From Sinonovacula constricta (Eukaryota; Mollusca; Bivalvia; Cardiida; Solecurtidae): a stretch of 64,000 bases of DNA. The notes below the pieces were generated by a model. That model was not told the origin of the DNA. It saw only the letters and a list, made by a program, of their open reading frames with translations, and made no database searches. Each line of letters opens with the position of its first letter. The first letter of the stretch is position 1. The stretch spans positions 3,807,882 through 3,871,881 of the forward strand of contig CM017568.1 in the NCBI GenBank assembly GCA_007844125.1, written 5' to 3'. This document shows, piece by piece, positions 1 through 12,680 of this stretch. Position numbers and translations under genes: made by a program.

Positions 1-87
1 TCAAGAAGTAGTTTGCATTTGGATTAATTGTCATAGCTGCAAGAATAATTGTTGTTTTTCTACTCATAACCTTTTCAATATAAATGT

Positions 88-399
88 TTGTTTATTGGGT
101 TTATCTTCCCACCAACAGTATTTCAGTTATCTGGAGACGGTGCCCCGTTGAAACAGATATAGTGCTGCCTTCGCTGTGTATAGCATGCCATGAACACCTG
201 GCATGATACCACACCCAGTCACATTATCCTGACACCGGGCCAACCAGTCGTGGAACTTCCCTTATATTTGCTTGAGCGTTAGCAAGGGAGCTATACCACT
301 ACCATTTTTAACGACTTTGGTATGTCGCGGCCCGGGATCGAACCCGGGGCCTCCCGTACCTGGAGCCGACGCTCTACCAATTGCGCTACCAGGTCCGGT
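88..399 (-). mobile_element. tRNA-derived SINE, near full length
   Basis: Read on the minus strand it begins GGACCTGGTAGCGCAATTGG with an A box (377-388) and a B box GGTTCGATCCC (334-344), then a tRNA-unrelated body and a tail ending CCAATAAACAAA. Other copies in the window: 21455-21697, 39431-39706, 42625-42800, 48090-48370, 60340-60440. The TGG...CCA arms do not fold into a complete tRNA with anticodon, so it is a SINE rather than a tRNA gene. Confidence 0.85.
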
Positions 400-951
400 C
401 TCAATATAAATGATTGTGATTGTTGCTGTTATTGTAAAATAAAATGATGTACATATGAAACTTATGCTAAAAGTTCACATTATTTCACTGCGGAAGAAGA
501 CAGTAACAGGCTGACTGTAAACAACACAGAAAGCGCGGAAAAGAGGCAGGCCATCTGACAATTCTGAAGCAGACTCGAAATGTAAAATATTCAATTGATT
601 CTTTAGCTTACATAGATGTGTGTTTTATACTGAGGAATCTTCAACACCTTAAACAACTGAACATTGCTTGTGTCATTAGTGATTGTTAGTGTTTACGAAT
701 AAAATAAGAAAATGGTTAAATATATCTAACCTAGTTGTCGATTTAGGATGGTCCTCACTGATACCGATAAAATTACAGGTATAATTACTACTACCATGCT
801 ATATGTCCTTTGTTTGTAAATATGCCTCCATTAAAAATTGAAAAAAACAACATCCTTAGAGCTCAGATTACAGGTACAAAAGTCCAGGTTTTTTTTAATC
901 ACTTAGGTCTGCTTCATTAGTTATTATATTATCATGTTCAGCTTTCAACAC
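400..951. other. TM7SF3 3' flank; possible terminal exon on the plus strand
   Basis: Mostly AT-rich. A plus-strand frame at about 430-558 stays open to a TGA and reads KSSHYFTAEEDSNRLTVNNT...EKRQAI, with AATAAA near 696. No good acceptor, so it is not called as a gene. Confidence 0.4.
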
Positions 952-1298
952 TCATTTAAGTAGTTCTATTGCGCCATGCCACCGTGGCTGTTTTAGCCTT
1001 TGATTTACTGCTGAGAGAATGTTTTCAATATTTAGATTGTGATAACAATGCTTGTGTATCTGGAGCACAACCATGACTCCAATTAACCAGGATGTTATCA
1101 AATGAATGACCATAAATGTGTTTATACAGGTGATAAATAATAATTTAAAAAATACACACAAAAAAATAATGTATAACAAGAACACAAGTTTATGTCTTAC
1201 AACTTTGGTAAATATTAGCAGAAACACAGGAACAATCAGTATTCCACAAATAAATGTTGCTGCATAGTTAAAAGGAGATTCCCAGTACTTCAGATTTC
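952..1298 (-). CDS. TM7SF3: TM7SF3 last exon: final transmembrane segments and stop
   Basis: After acceptor TTATTGTAG it continues GNLKYWESPF in phase and runs to a stop at 952-954. About 114 residues follow the conserved FYTPFG, against about 175 in human. The stretch at about 1130-1190 is very AT-rich, and a GTAAGA donor-like site lies at about 1198, so an unrecognised intron or deletion is possible. TSWLIG..VVLQI later in the exon resembles the final human helix. Confidence 0.75.
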
Positions 1299-4200
1299 CT
1301 ACAATAAAAAACACATTTTTAATTAATGAATATTTGTAACTTACACAAATCACAACTTTTGTCCAATTCAATATATTTACAAAACATTAACAGCTATAGT
1401 CAATTACAAATATTGGAGACACATTCTGCCACAGAAGACATCGTTTCTATTTCTTGAACATGTTAGGCCTTAAGATCAATGTAAGTACTGGACAAACATC
1501 TTGCGATGAAAACACAACTTTTTTTTTTATATTTTGTTTGTTCTATCTTTAAATAAATCAAATCAACACAGTTATGACCTAGATCAAACTGCCTTTGCTG
1601 CAAGACCTCAAGACATTAAAATTTTCACTGTAACTAGACTTGAACCCAGCAGTTTAGGGGTTAGGGAGACAGAAGAATCACAAGTCAGCCAACCTACCCA
1701 CTTGGCTTTGGGGCAGTTTTTGACAAAAAAATTCTCTTTCGGTCCATTAAATTATATAAGTTAAATGGACCAACGATCCACCAGAAAATAAGCCACATTA
1801 TTTTCAAAATTCTGAATTACTATAAAAATACATATACTTTAAATTAAACATGCTTTACAACTGAACCCAGAGCTTTACTCTGAACTCATAACACCTCGGT
1901 TAGCTAACCAAACTTTTTATTTTGTTAAAATGCCAAAATCATGCTGGTCCAGTAAAATTTGGTCTGGTTCAGTAGTTATTGCCAGCTTGGTGGACTAAGG
2001 GTCCAGTGTTTTTAAATTCCTTTCGTAAAGACTAATGTGGCAGTTAAGTTCAATCACCTCTTGATCATAAACAACATAACTCACCAAATGGGGTATAAAA
2101 GAGGATGCTTGAGATCAAGTACCCTCCAACCAGGGATGTAAGTATGACATTGATGACTGGCACGCCACAATACCACCATAATCCTAGCACAAGACATCCG
2201 CCAATAAGTCCAAACAGGATTGCTAGGGCAAGGACACCAGTCTCAGATATGTTTGTCTTCAAGCGAATCACTTGGTAGAATATGAGGCAGAAGAGTAGAA
2301 ATCCGAAGACAAAATTTGCTGAGAAAAAAATTGTTGAAACATGGTTATTTAATGAATATGAATACAGAACATGTCCAAGTAAAAATTACAGAATATTAGA
2401 AAAAAACATCAAAGCCAATGTAAAAATATACCAGTAGATAGGAACAACTGGAATAATAAAGGCAGCAGCTTTTCATGGATAAACATGAATATGCTATTGA
2501 TTATACTATTTTACTATGACTTAATCACATTAACATTTTCCACAAAACACAAGATATGTGCCTTAAAGTAAAGATAAAGTAAGATAAATTACTTAAATTA
2601 TTGAAATAAATTCATTTTTGATTTTCACAAGGTTAACTTTTCTTTCAATCTTAATTGATACAAAGTTTAAAATAATTTAAATATTTCTACATGTGGTAAC
2701 ATACTTGTTTTGAAATAGCGGTGTCCCATAAAACAGATAAACGCTCCTAGAATCCCTGCGACTGTGGTGAAAATAATGGCTGCGGTATCTATAAAGAAAG
2801 TGATGAAACAATAACATAAAGCTAAAACAAGTACATTATTTGTATATTGGGTCCTGCCACATTAATGAAAACATGGATAAAAATCTTTGTATTTTATCTA
2901 GAAAGAGCAATAGTTCAAATTGATTACAAATTAATGACAACAACTTAATATCCAACACCCAGAACCTAGTCACTAATATGAAAGTCAGAAATATTATTAC
3001 AAGAGAAAATAATAAATTTCATCGGATCATGAGTATAACAAGAGGACCATGATGGCCCTACATTGCTTACCAAAGTCATAGACATTTAGCTAAAACAAGC
3101 CAAGAATATCAGCAATGTTAAAAAAAGCAAACAATAGAGCTCTATCTCTTGTTTCTTGATGAATTATTGGCCACGCCACTGGCAACCATGTTTTTTGTTG
3201 GATCAAAATTCTTACAAATTTTCGTTGCCTTTGCTGACTGAAGCTTCTGAGAAAGTTTGACTTAATTTGGCATGGGGTTTCAAAGATGTTGTTTAAAAAT
3301 ATTGAAGGACTTGTGTTGCCAGACAGGTATTCTGAAAATCAGGTGCACAGGTTCTCATCATATTAAAGTTTTTTTTTATCAGTTTCATTGACTTTAAAAA
3401 TTGTTAGAGAAGAATACGGGAAAAAAACTGTGTCCAGGGAAAGACAGATGCATGGACAACCTGATTCCAGTATACCTATCCCCTTAATTGCAAAACTTTG
3501 TTGTGGAGCTATAAATATATCAGGTTCTTCATGTAACTTATTCAAAATTGTTTTATTAATCAGAAAATTATATACAAAGTAACTTATTCTTATACCACAG
3601 CCACAGCTGTAAAAAATTGACATTTTCAATTATAAAAAAAAATCAATCACATAAAATTAATTGCTAAAGGTGACATAATTTTAATTTGTAGCATTGCAAG
3701 AGAAGGACATTTTACAACTGTCGATAATTTTTGTGTTTTGACCAACATACAATTATGACCAGCTTTAACCAATACTAGCAACATATGAGATTAAATGATT
3801 GTGCTAGACAATAATCTGACAGTGTTAGACAATTGAACAATTTCACAATGTACTACAGAATGTAACTTATAAGTTAACATAAACTTTATCTTCAAGGATA
3901 GGCCAATATGATTGTAGCAACTGTGTAATGACAGACAAGGGAAACTACTCTTGATAGCCTAATTTCTTCCTATATCAAAAAGAAAATTTAGTTAAAAAAG
4001 ACTATAGCTTATACAACTTTTAAAAATTCCTGCCTACAGAGAAAGTACAGTAAGTTAGGTCCAGGTACAGATAGTCCTGGGTTCAATCTGAATCTGTGAC
4101 TGGGACGTTTGTAAAGAGCAAGCCAATGAACATCATAGAGAATTGGAAAATCATCAGTATCATCCAAAAAATATTTTGCTATTGAAATTTTAGAAAAAAA

Positions 4201-7200
4201 AATATTTTTACTATTTAAGCATTATATTTAAAAATAAAAAGGGATAAATATTTAATGCAGTCAGGGAAAAGATAAATGTGGTAAAGCCAGTTAAACCAAA
4301 CTTAATTCTTTTTTAAACTTACTCTCAGCTGATGATGACTGTCCATTTTTTTGTCCCAGTGTCAACTTAATGTGACAGTGTGTTGCATTGTGTCAAGGTA
4401 TATCACAGTAATGGCAGCACTAGGTTAGAGGATCCACAAGCATAATAATATTTTTTTCAAGAAATTTAATCAAGCTGAACTCTTTCTATGGTGAAGATTA
4501 ACAAACTACACAGAAAATTAAAAATATTTATTATATATTAGGTAAATAAAAATACCTACACACAGTTGAGACAACTAATACAAACTTTTTATTCATACAA
4601 GAGGGTCATGATGGCCCTTAATCGCTCACCTGATGACACAGGCTCAAATCTGGCATTAAGTAATTAAGAGTTATTTACTTTAGAAATCTTTGGTGAAGAT
4701 TGGACCATTGGCCACTGGGTTGATAACATTTTCTAGAATTTTACCAAGTAACCTACTGAATCCTCATGACTCACTTCAAAACATATGTAAGATTTCATAC
4801 TGGCAAACATGATGGTCAAGTTTGGTGAAGACTGGGCCATCAATGTAGCCTCTTAAGTGTTTTCACAAGCTTTTTCTAAAATTTGACCTAGTGACCTACT
4901 TTATGACCCCACGAGACCCAATAACGAACCCATCCAAGATTTCATGTAGACAAACATTCTGACCAAGTTTGATGAAGATTGGCCTATAAATAGGGCCTCT
5001 AGTGTGTTCACAAGCTTTTTCAAGGATTTGACCTAGTGACCTACTTTTTGACCCCACGTGACCCAGTTACGAACTCATCTAAGATTTCATGCAGACAAAC
5101 ATTCTGACTAAGATTTGTGAAGATTGGGGAATAAATGTGGCCTCTATTGTGTTCACAAGTTTTTTCTAAGATTTGACCTAGTGACCTACTTTTTGACCCC
5201 ACGTGACCCAGTTAGGAACTCATCCAAGATTTCATGTAGACAAACATTCTGACCAAGTTTGGTGAAGATTGGGCTATAAATGTGGCCTCTAGTGTGTTCA
5301 CAAGCTTTTTCAAGGATTTGACCTAGTGACCTACTTTTTGACCCCACGTGACCCAGTTACGAACTCATCTAAGATTTAATGCTGACAAACATTCTGACTA
5401 AGTTTTGTGAAGATTGGGGTATAAATGTGGCCTCTATTGTGTTCACAAGCGTTTTCTTAGATTTGACCTAGTGACCTACTTTTTGACCCCACGTGACCCA
5501 GTTACGAACTCATCCAAGATTTCATGTAGACAAACATTCTGACCAAGTTTGGTGAAGATTGGGCTATAAATGTGGTCTCTAGTGTGTTCACAAGTTTTTC
5601 CTAAAATTTGACCTCATGACCTACTTTTTGACCCCAGGTGACCCAATAATGAACTTATCCAAGATTTCATGCAGACAAACATTCTGACCAAGTTTGATGA
5701 AGATTGGATAAAAACTGTGGCCTCTAGTGTGTTCACAAGGTAAATGTTGATGATGAACGACGGACGAAGCGGTATCACAAAAGCTCCCCTTGAGCACGTT
5801 GTGCTCAGGTGAGCTAAAAAAGAGGATTATACCCACATGCTATGGTCAGAACTTTGAAACATTATTGCTAAAAGTTGATAATATTGCATAAAATCGGCTC
5901 ACAAGCAAGAATGGCAAGGAAGACAATAATAATTTAACCTACTGAACCAGGAAACAGTACACTTTGCTCTGAATACCAACTATGATTGGCCCACTTCAGT
6001 GTAATGAAAATAGGATTACAATTCTCAATTAATGACAATGATGAAATGATTCACAATGCCATCCATGCTATAAACAGCCATAGATTGCTGACCTCGGGGG
6101 AATAAAATAAAAAAGCTTTTCAGTGAATTACCTTTATCATGACAACTACTACCCAGGTCACAGGCGTAGGTGACGATTGGGATGTATGCTGCTACTGTGG
6201 ATACCTTCTGATCTGGATTGTCAAGGGTAACGACAACTGTATACACCACCCCACGCTGGTTGTATGAGGAGACAACAAGGTTAGACTTGTCTACCTTATT
6301 ATTGGTCAGACTCTTGATCTGTCATTTACAATATAAAAATTATATAAAAATGATATAAATGGATTACAAGCAAGTAAGGTGGAAGGAACATCCAACTTTA
6401 TACAAGAAACTAACTTTATTTAATGATGATTTCAAAATAGGTAAGGAATATGCCAAGAAGGAAATTAAGTCTACCTTATCTAAGAGCCTTAAATGAGGAA
6501 TAGATATATCATTAAAAACTGGATTTTGGAGAAAGACATTTCATTAAATTTCAATTTAGATTCAGCTGAAAACAAGTAACATCTACATACAAAATTACTG
6601 TTTGTACGTTATACTACATGGACCATGTAAATATTAAGGTAAGAAATTAAGTCTAAAATAGAACTTGTTAAAAATAAAAGATTGAATGGTACTGAAAAAG
6701 TCTGTGCAAAATATCAACAGAGAAATGTTTCTGAAAGTTGCAAGCCTAACCAAGATAAATATCTGGCCTAACCTTCCTGCTGATCTCTGGTAACTAGTTA
6801 AGATTTACACAGATAAATCTTAAGCTTTACCTTCGAGTTGACCTCTGGTATCTTATAATATTTGCCTTGATAAATCTCTAACATGACCTTCCAGTTGACC
6901 TCTGGTATCTTATTAGATTTGCCTTGATAAATTTCTAACATGACCTTCGAGTTGACCTCTGGTATCTTATTAGATTTGCCTTGATAACTCTCTAACATGA
7001 CCTTCGAGTTGACCTCTGGTATCTTATTAGATCTGCCTTGATAAATCTCTAACATGACCTTCCAGTTGACCTCTGGTATCTTATTAGATTTGTCTTGATA
7101 AATCTCTAACATGACCTTCCAGTTGACCTCTGGTATCTTATTAGATTTGCCTTGATAAATCTTTAACATGACCTTCCAGTTGACCTTGGGTATCTATTAG

Positions 7201-10200
7201 ATTTGTCTTGATAAATCTCTAACATGACTTTCCAGTTAACATCTGGTATCTTATTAGATTTGCCTTGATAAATCTTTAACACTGACCTTCCAGTTGACCT
7301 CTGGTATCTCATTAGATTTGACTCGATAAATCTCTAACATGACCTTCCAGTTGACCTCTGGTATCTTATTAGATTTGCCTTGATAAATCTTTAACATGAC
7401 CTTCCAGTTGACCTCGGGTATCTTATTAGATTTGCCTTGATAAATCTCTAACATGACCTTCCAGTTGACCTCTGTTATCTTATTACATTTTCTTGATAAA
7501 TCTCTAACATGACCTTCCAGTTGACCCCTCGTATCTCATTAGATTTGCCTTGATAAATCTCTAACATGACCTTTCATACCTCTGGTATCTCATTAGATTT
7601 GCCTTGATAAATCTCTAACATGACCTTCCAGTTGACCTTTGATATCTTATTAGATTTGTCTTGATAAATCTCTAACATGACCTTCCAGTTGACCTCTGGT
7701 ATCTTATTAGATTTGTCTTGATAAATCTCTAACATGACCTTCCAGTTGACCTCTGGTATCTCATTAGATTTGTCTTGATAAATCTTTAACATGACCTTCC
7801 AGTTGATCTCTGGTATCTTATTAGATTTGTCTTGATAAATCTCTAACATGACCTTCCAGTTGACCTCTGGTATCTCATTAGATTTGCCTTGATAAATCTC
7901 TAACATGACCTTTTATACCTCTGGTGTCTCATTAGATTTGCCTTGATAAATCTCTAACATGACCTTCCTGTTGACCTCTGGTATCTTATTAGATTTGTCT
8001 TGATAAATCTCTAACATGACCTTCCAGTTGACCTCTGGTATCTCATTAGATTTGCCTTGATAAATCTCTAACATGACCTTCCAGTTGACCTCTGGTATCT
8101 TATTAAATTTGTCTTGATAAATCTCTAACATGACCTTCCAGTTGACCTCTGGTATCTTATTAGATTTGTCTTGATAAATCTCTAACATGACCTTCCAGTT
8201 GACCTCTGGTATCTCATTAGATTTGCCTTGATAAATCTCTAACATGACCTTCCAGTTGACCTCTGGTATCTCATTAGATTTGCCTTGATAAATCTCTAAC
8301 ATGACCTTTCAGTTGACCTCTGGTATCTCATTACTTTGCCTTGATAAACCTCTAACATGACCTTCCAGTTGACCTCTGGTATCTCATTAGATTTGTCAAG
8401 ATGAATTTCTAGCTTGACCTTCCAGCTGACTGTTGGTATCTAGTCTGACCTACACAGATAAATCTCTGAACCTCTCAAACAGCTTGAAGTAGCCACACAT
8501 AGTTATAACTGTTTCAGAGCAGTTTATGTATTACTTAACAAGATAAACAAGCACAAGCCTGAATGAAGGTAAGTCTATTATGGATCATCCAAACTGGTAT
8601 GAAAAAATCTGAACCACAAAAGAAATGGCTATTCTAGTAAAAAAGCACATACCTTTTTACCGTATTTCTGGACCTTTTCAGCTGTGAGCATCTGAGAAAT
8701 GTGGTCAAAGTATGTCTCCTCCCTTAAATCCCCTCCTTGGATATAGTTAACATAACCATTGTAAAGAAGATTTGGCCAGTAGATTGTCTTGTCGCAAGAA
8801 GGGTAGCTCCCTGAACCTCTTGGAATCCAGTCTGTGTTTGACCATTGGAAATCCACTAGGAACAAAAGGAAAGGTAGAAATGCAACAAACTTAAACAACT
8901 GAGAAAAACATACAGCAAGTTCTCCAATAAAGTTAATGGTTTTGTTTGTAACCAGCAATAAGTGCTAACTGGGAGCACCTGAGGTCAAACTGTTAGAGTT
9001 GCTGACTTGTAACTTCTTTGCCCATTCACCACATGTGTTTGAGTACAGATCTGGGTAAGTACTTTCATGTGAAGAGGTCGTTTATCTGACCTGTTGTGCT
9101 TCTACCAGGCATATGTCTAGTGTCATCTTCCACCAATAATTAATTATCTTGATGTTACCAATATGACCATAACTGTGTCAGTGCAATGCAACAAAAACTT
9201 ACAAAACCTGATCAGATAGCTAGGACAGAAATACATTTAGTGTACTTACCGGTAATATAAAACTAATATAATTAACTCATAGATACTTGTGTTTAAACTA
9301 AGAAACCTTAGCAAATGGCTGACATAAAACAGTAAAATGAATGAGTACATGAAAGTATGAAGAAAAAAAGAGTCCTAATAGTAGTAAAGTTATGTATGGG
9401 CTTAGGAATATAACCACCCTCATAGTCTAATGTTGCATATTAACCATCAACCATCATCATGGGATCATTTAGTGCAAATGTTCAAATACAAAAAACGAAT
9501 TCCATGTAACTTTCATTCTCCACCATTAGAGGAAAAAAAAACAGTAAAAAAAACCCCACTTTCTTTTAAGGTCAACTATATTTGAAAATTCTTTCTAGAG
9601 ATAACATTAAAGTACCACAAATTGAACTTTAGCCCTTGGTGAAAGAAAAACATAACTGCTGGTAGTGATGTGCACTTAACACATCACCATTTTTAGAAAT
9701 TTACAAACAAATGTGCCTCACAGAGTTGTAGCCAATCAAAACTTTTTTAAATTTTGATAAAATCATTAATTTCATTTAAAAACATTTAGGATTGGGCAGT
9801 GCTTAAAGATTTTATATAATTTCTAAATATTTTTTGTTTACTGATTTTAAATAAGATGAACAACTATTGACAAACAGCTATCATACATACAGTTGAATCT
9901 GCATATTTGCATGAATAACTTCCCAGACAAATTTATTCAAATAACCGGAATATGTGTTTATCCAAAAATCAATATAGGAGTAAATCTGCATTTATTGTGA
10001 TGTTTACCTTTGTTTTGGTCTTGTTGATTTCATTAACAAATGAAAAGGTGCAAAAATTGCCCCAGAGATAAACTAATTAGCAAACTTACGCAGACAGGTG
10101 AGCAGCGATGGATAGTCCTTATAATCAAAATCAGGCTGACACCTTATACTTATAGCCATTATTTTGTAACAAAGGTAAAGAAGAAAAGGTTGGTAGTTTG

Positions 10201-12639
10201 AATATTTTATTCAATAAAAAGGATTATGCATTTAAGGATTATACAATAACCTGGAATCAACTGTATCAGAAAATAAATCTGAAACAGTAAATGCACAAAT
10301 TTTGGTGATGAAAATCCAATCTATATAAGTTTAATATATAATTATTTTTTTGATGTGATGGAATTTGTAGCCCTCTAACACTCAGGATTTGAGTCAAAGT
10401 CAGGTAAAGATTCACAAATGTAGGTCAGCACGACACTGACTAATTGTGTCAGAGAGACATGAAAAAAAGCCATAAAAAAAAGCAGACCAACCAATAGCCT
10501 TTGTGTCAGTAAGTTGTAGCTGGATGTTTGGGTCAATCAATAGGTTAAATTCTTCATTGCATCCTCCTGGCAATGGGTCTGGAAGAAATCCAAAAAGGTC
10601 CTTAAAAATATTTCAGCCCTACCATGTGTAATTTTAATGACCAATGCCAGATTATTATTTATTAGGTCACACTTTTATGCATAAGTAGCAATATGTGCTG
10701 ATAAAGACATCAACATATGTAGCAAGTATACAGTTAAAAACAAAGACATTTTTATGCTGGGATCCACAATGCAATCCCTTTTCATATTTATCTAAGATGA
10801 ATCTTGATGACTAGAAAGTCTTATTATTTGATATTATACAAAGCATAAAACATTGATGATTATAAGAAAGAATGCAAACATAGGAAACAAAAAACATGAA
10901 AGGTCTGATTAAGCAGATAATACAGAAGAACAATATCAAAATTACAGTGTCTGTTTTTTAAAAAGAAGAGACATTGCCCATGTTTTTGACAGAGATGCGA
11001 TGTGTGTATATGTGTAGCATAGTCCAGTAATTGAGTGTCGAAACTGGTTAACCGAATGGTTAGTAGTTTTTATTTCTTGTATGCATTATAATGTAAAATA
11101 TGTGCAGACAGAAATCAATTGAGGAAGTATTATTAAATAAACTAGAGGGCCATGATGACCCGTAATCACTGACCTGAAGACATCGGCTTTTTGAAGGCTC
11201 ATATCTGGTATCATATGATAAAGAGTTATTTACTGTAGAAACCTTTGGTTAAGATTTGGCCATAAATGTGGCCTCTAGCATGACAACATGGTTATACTTA
11301 TATTTTACACGACCTACTTTTTAACCCCATGTGACCTAGTAACAAACTCATCCAAGAATTCATGCAGGCAACCATTCTGGCCAAGTTATGAGCCATTAAT
11401 GTTGCCTCTAGCATGTTCACAAGATATTCCTAAGATGTGACCTAGTTTCTGACCGCATGTGACACAGTTACAAATTTATCCAAGTTTTCTTGCATACATT
11501 CAAACCAAGTTTGGTAAAGATTGAATCAAAAAATGTAGCCTCTAGTGTGGTCACAAGCAAATTGTTGACAATGCATGACAGATGACGGATGAAGGGGCAT
11601 CAGAAAGCTTACCTTGAGCACTTTGTGCTTGGGTGAGCTAATAAAAGCAAAATAAAATTAGTAGCAAATTCATACAACTACAACTATTAAAGGTATTACC
11701 CATTACCAAACATATTGTCAGTTGATGTCTGCCAAGTACAAATAGACATGGGTTTCTTTTATATAAAGTAGGCTGGAGTATTTGCATATTATGAGCTGTA
11801 TAACCAACAAAATAGGTATCTATTGTAAAACATTGTCACTTATTTTATTCTTCTATGCCAGAAAGAATTGTTTTTTTCCATATTCACTCTGAAAATGATT
11901 AAGTATATATGAATGTGTGACAGAATAGAAGTTACTGCTGTCATTAGCAGGTGGGAAAATGGGCTGGCTATCTAATAATTAAAAATCTATTTAAACAGAA
12001 AATTGCTGTAAAGGATCTTGATTTATTGTAATCTGCTTGAGCATTATATTCTAATGTAATATAAACTTAACAATCATTAATATTTACAAGGATGAGTTAG
12101 CCTATTTAAGATAGACTGTAAATTGTTTAAAAGTGATGCCAAGTTTGTTGATCTGACTACATATCTAGGTTGAGACAATTTTCTTCATCATAACCCTTGA
12201 TAAAAATCATGGATAGAAAAATGAGCATTATTGGTGACATACCATCCCCTGAATAATATGACAGATGGACCAAGATTCGAGCTTCAGTTGTACTATTGCT
12301 GAACAGATACCACTGAATCGGTTCTGTCACCATGGAAACCATGCCTACGTCTCGGCCATACTTGGATGTGGAGTGCTCTATCAGAGGCTGTTAACAAAAA
12401 TTATGTTCCAATATTTATGTATCCTCATTCAGTTGTTTTTTAGATCAACAAGATACTTGTTCATTTATTTTGTGTCAATACCATCACCACTTCCACAATC
12501 ACCACAATACTGTCAGCATCATCATCATCAATTTTATCACAATCATCATCATCTTAATCATCACCACCATCGTTACCATTCCCATCATAATCTTCACCAT
12601 CATAACTTTAATTATTATGATCATTATCACACAATTTTC

Positions 12640-12680
<41 letters not shown>

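Noticed and set aside
334..397. tRNA gene
   Set aside because: A and B boxes are present but no full cloverleaf or anticodon arm, and the same head recurs with a SINE body and tail.
6820..8420. Open frames of 60-130 codons on the minus strand as a repeat-protein gene
   Set aside because: They arise from a 57-bp tandem unit, break where copies are shortened, and lie in an intron whose flanking exons join in phase.
6820..8420. CRISPR-like direct repeats
   Set aside because: Units are contiguous with no unique spacers, in an animal genome.
10085..10145. Possible extra TM7SF3 exon (CQPDFDYKDYPSLLTCLR)
   Set aside because: The flanking exons 10492 and 8855 already join in phase and match the family without a gap.
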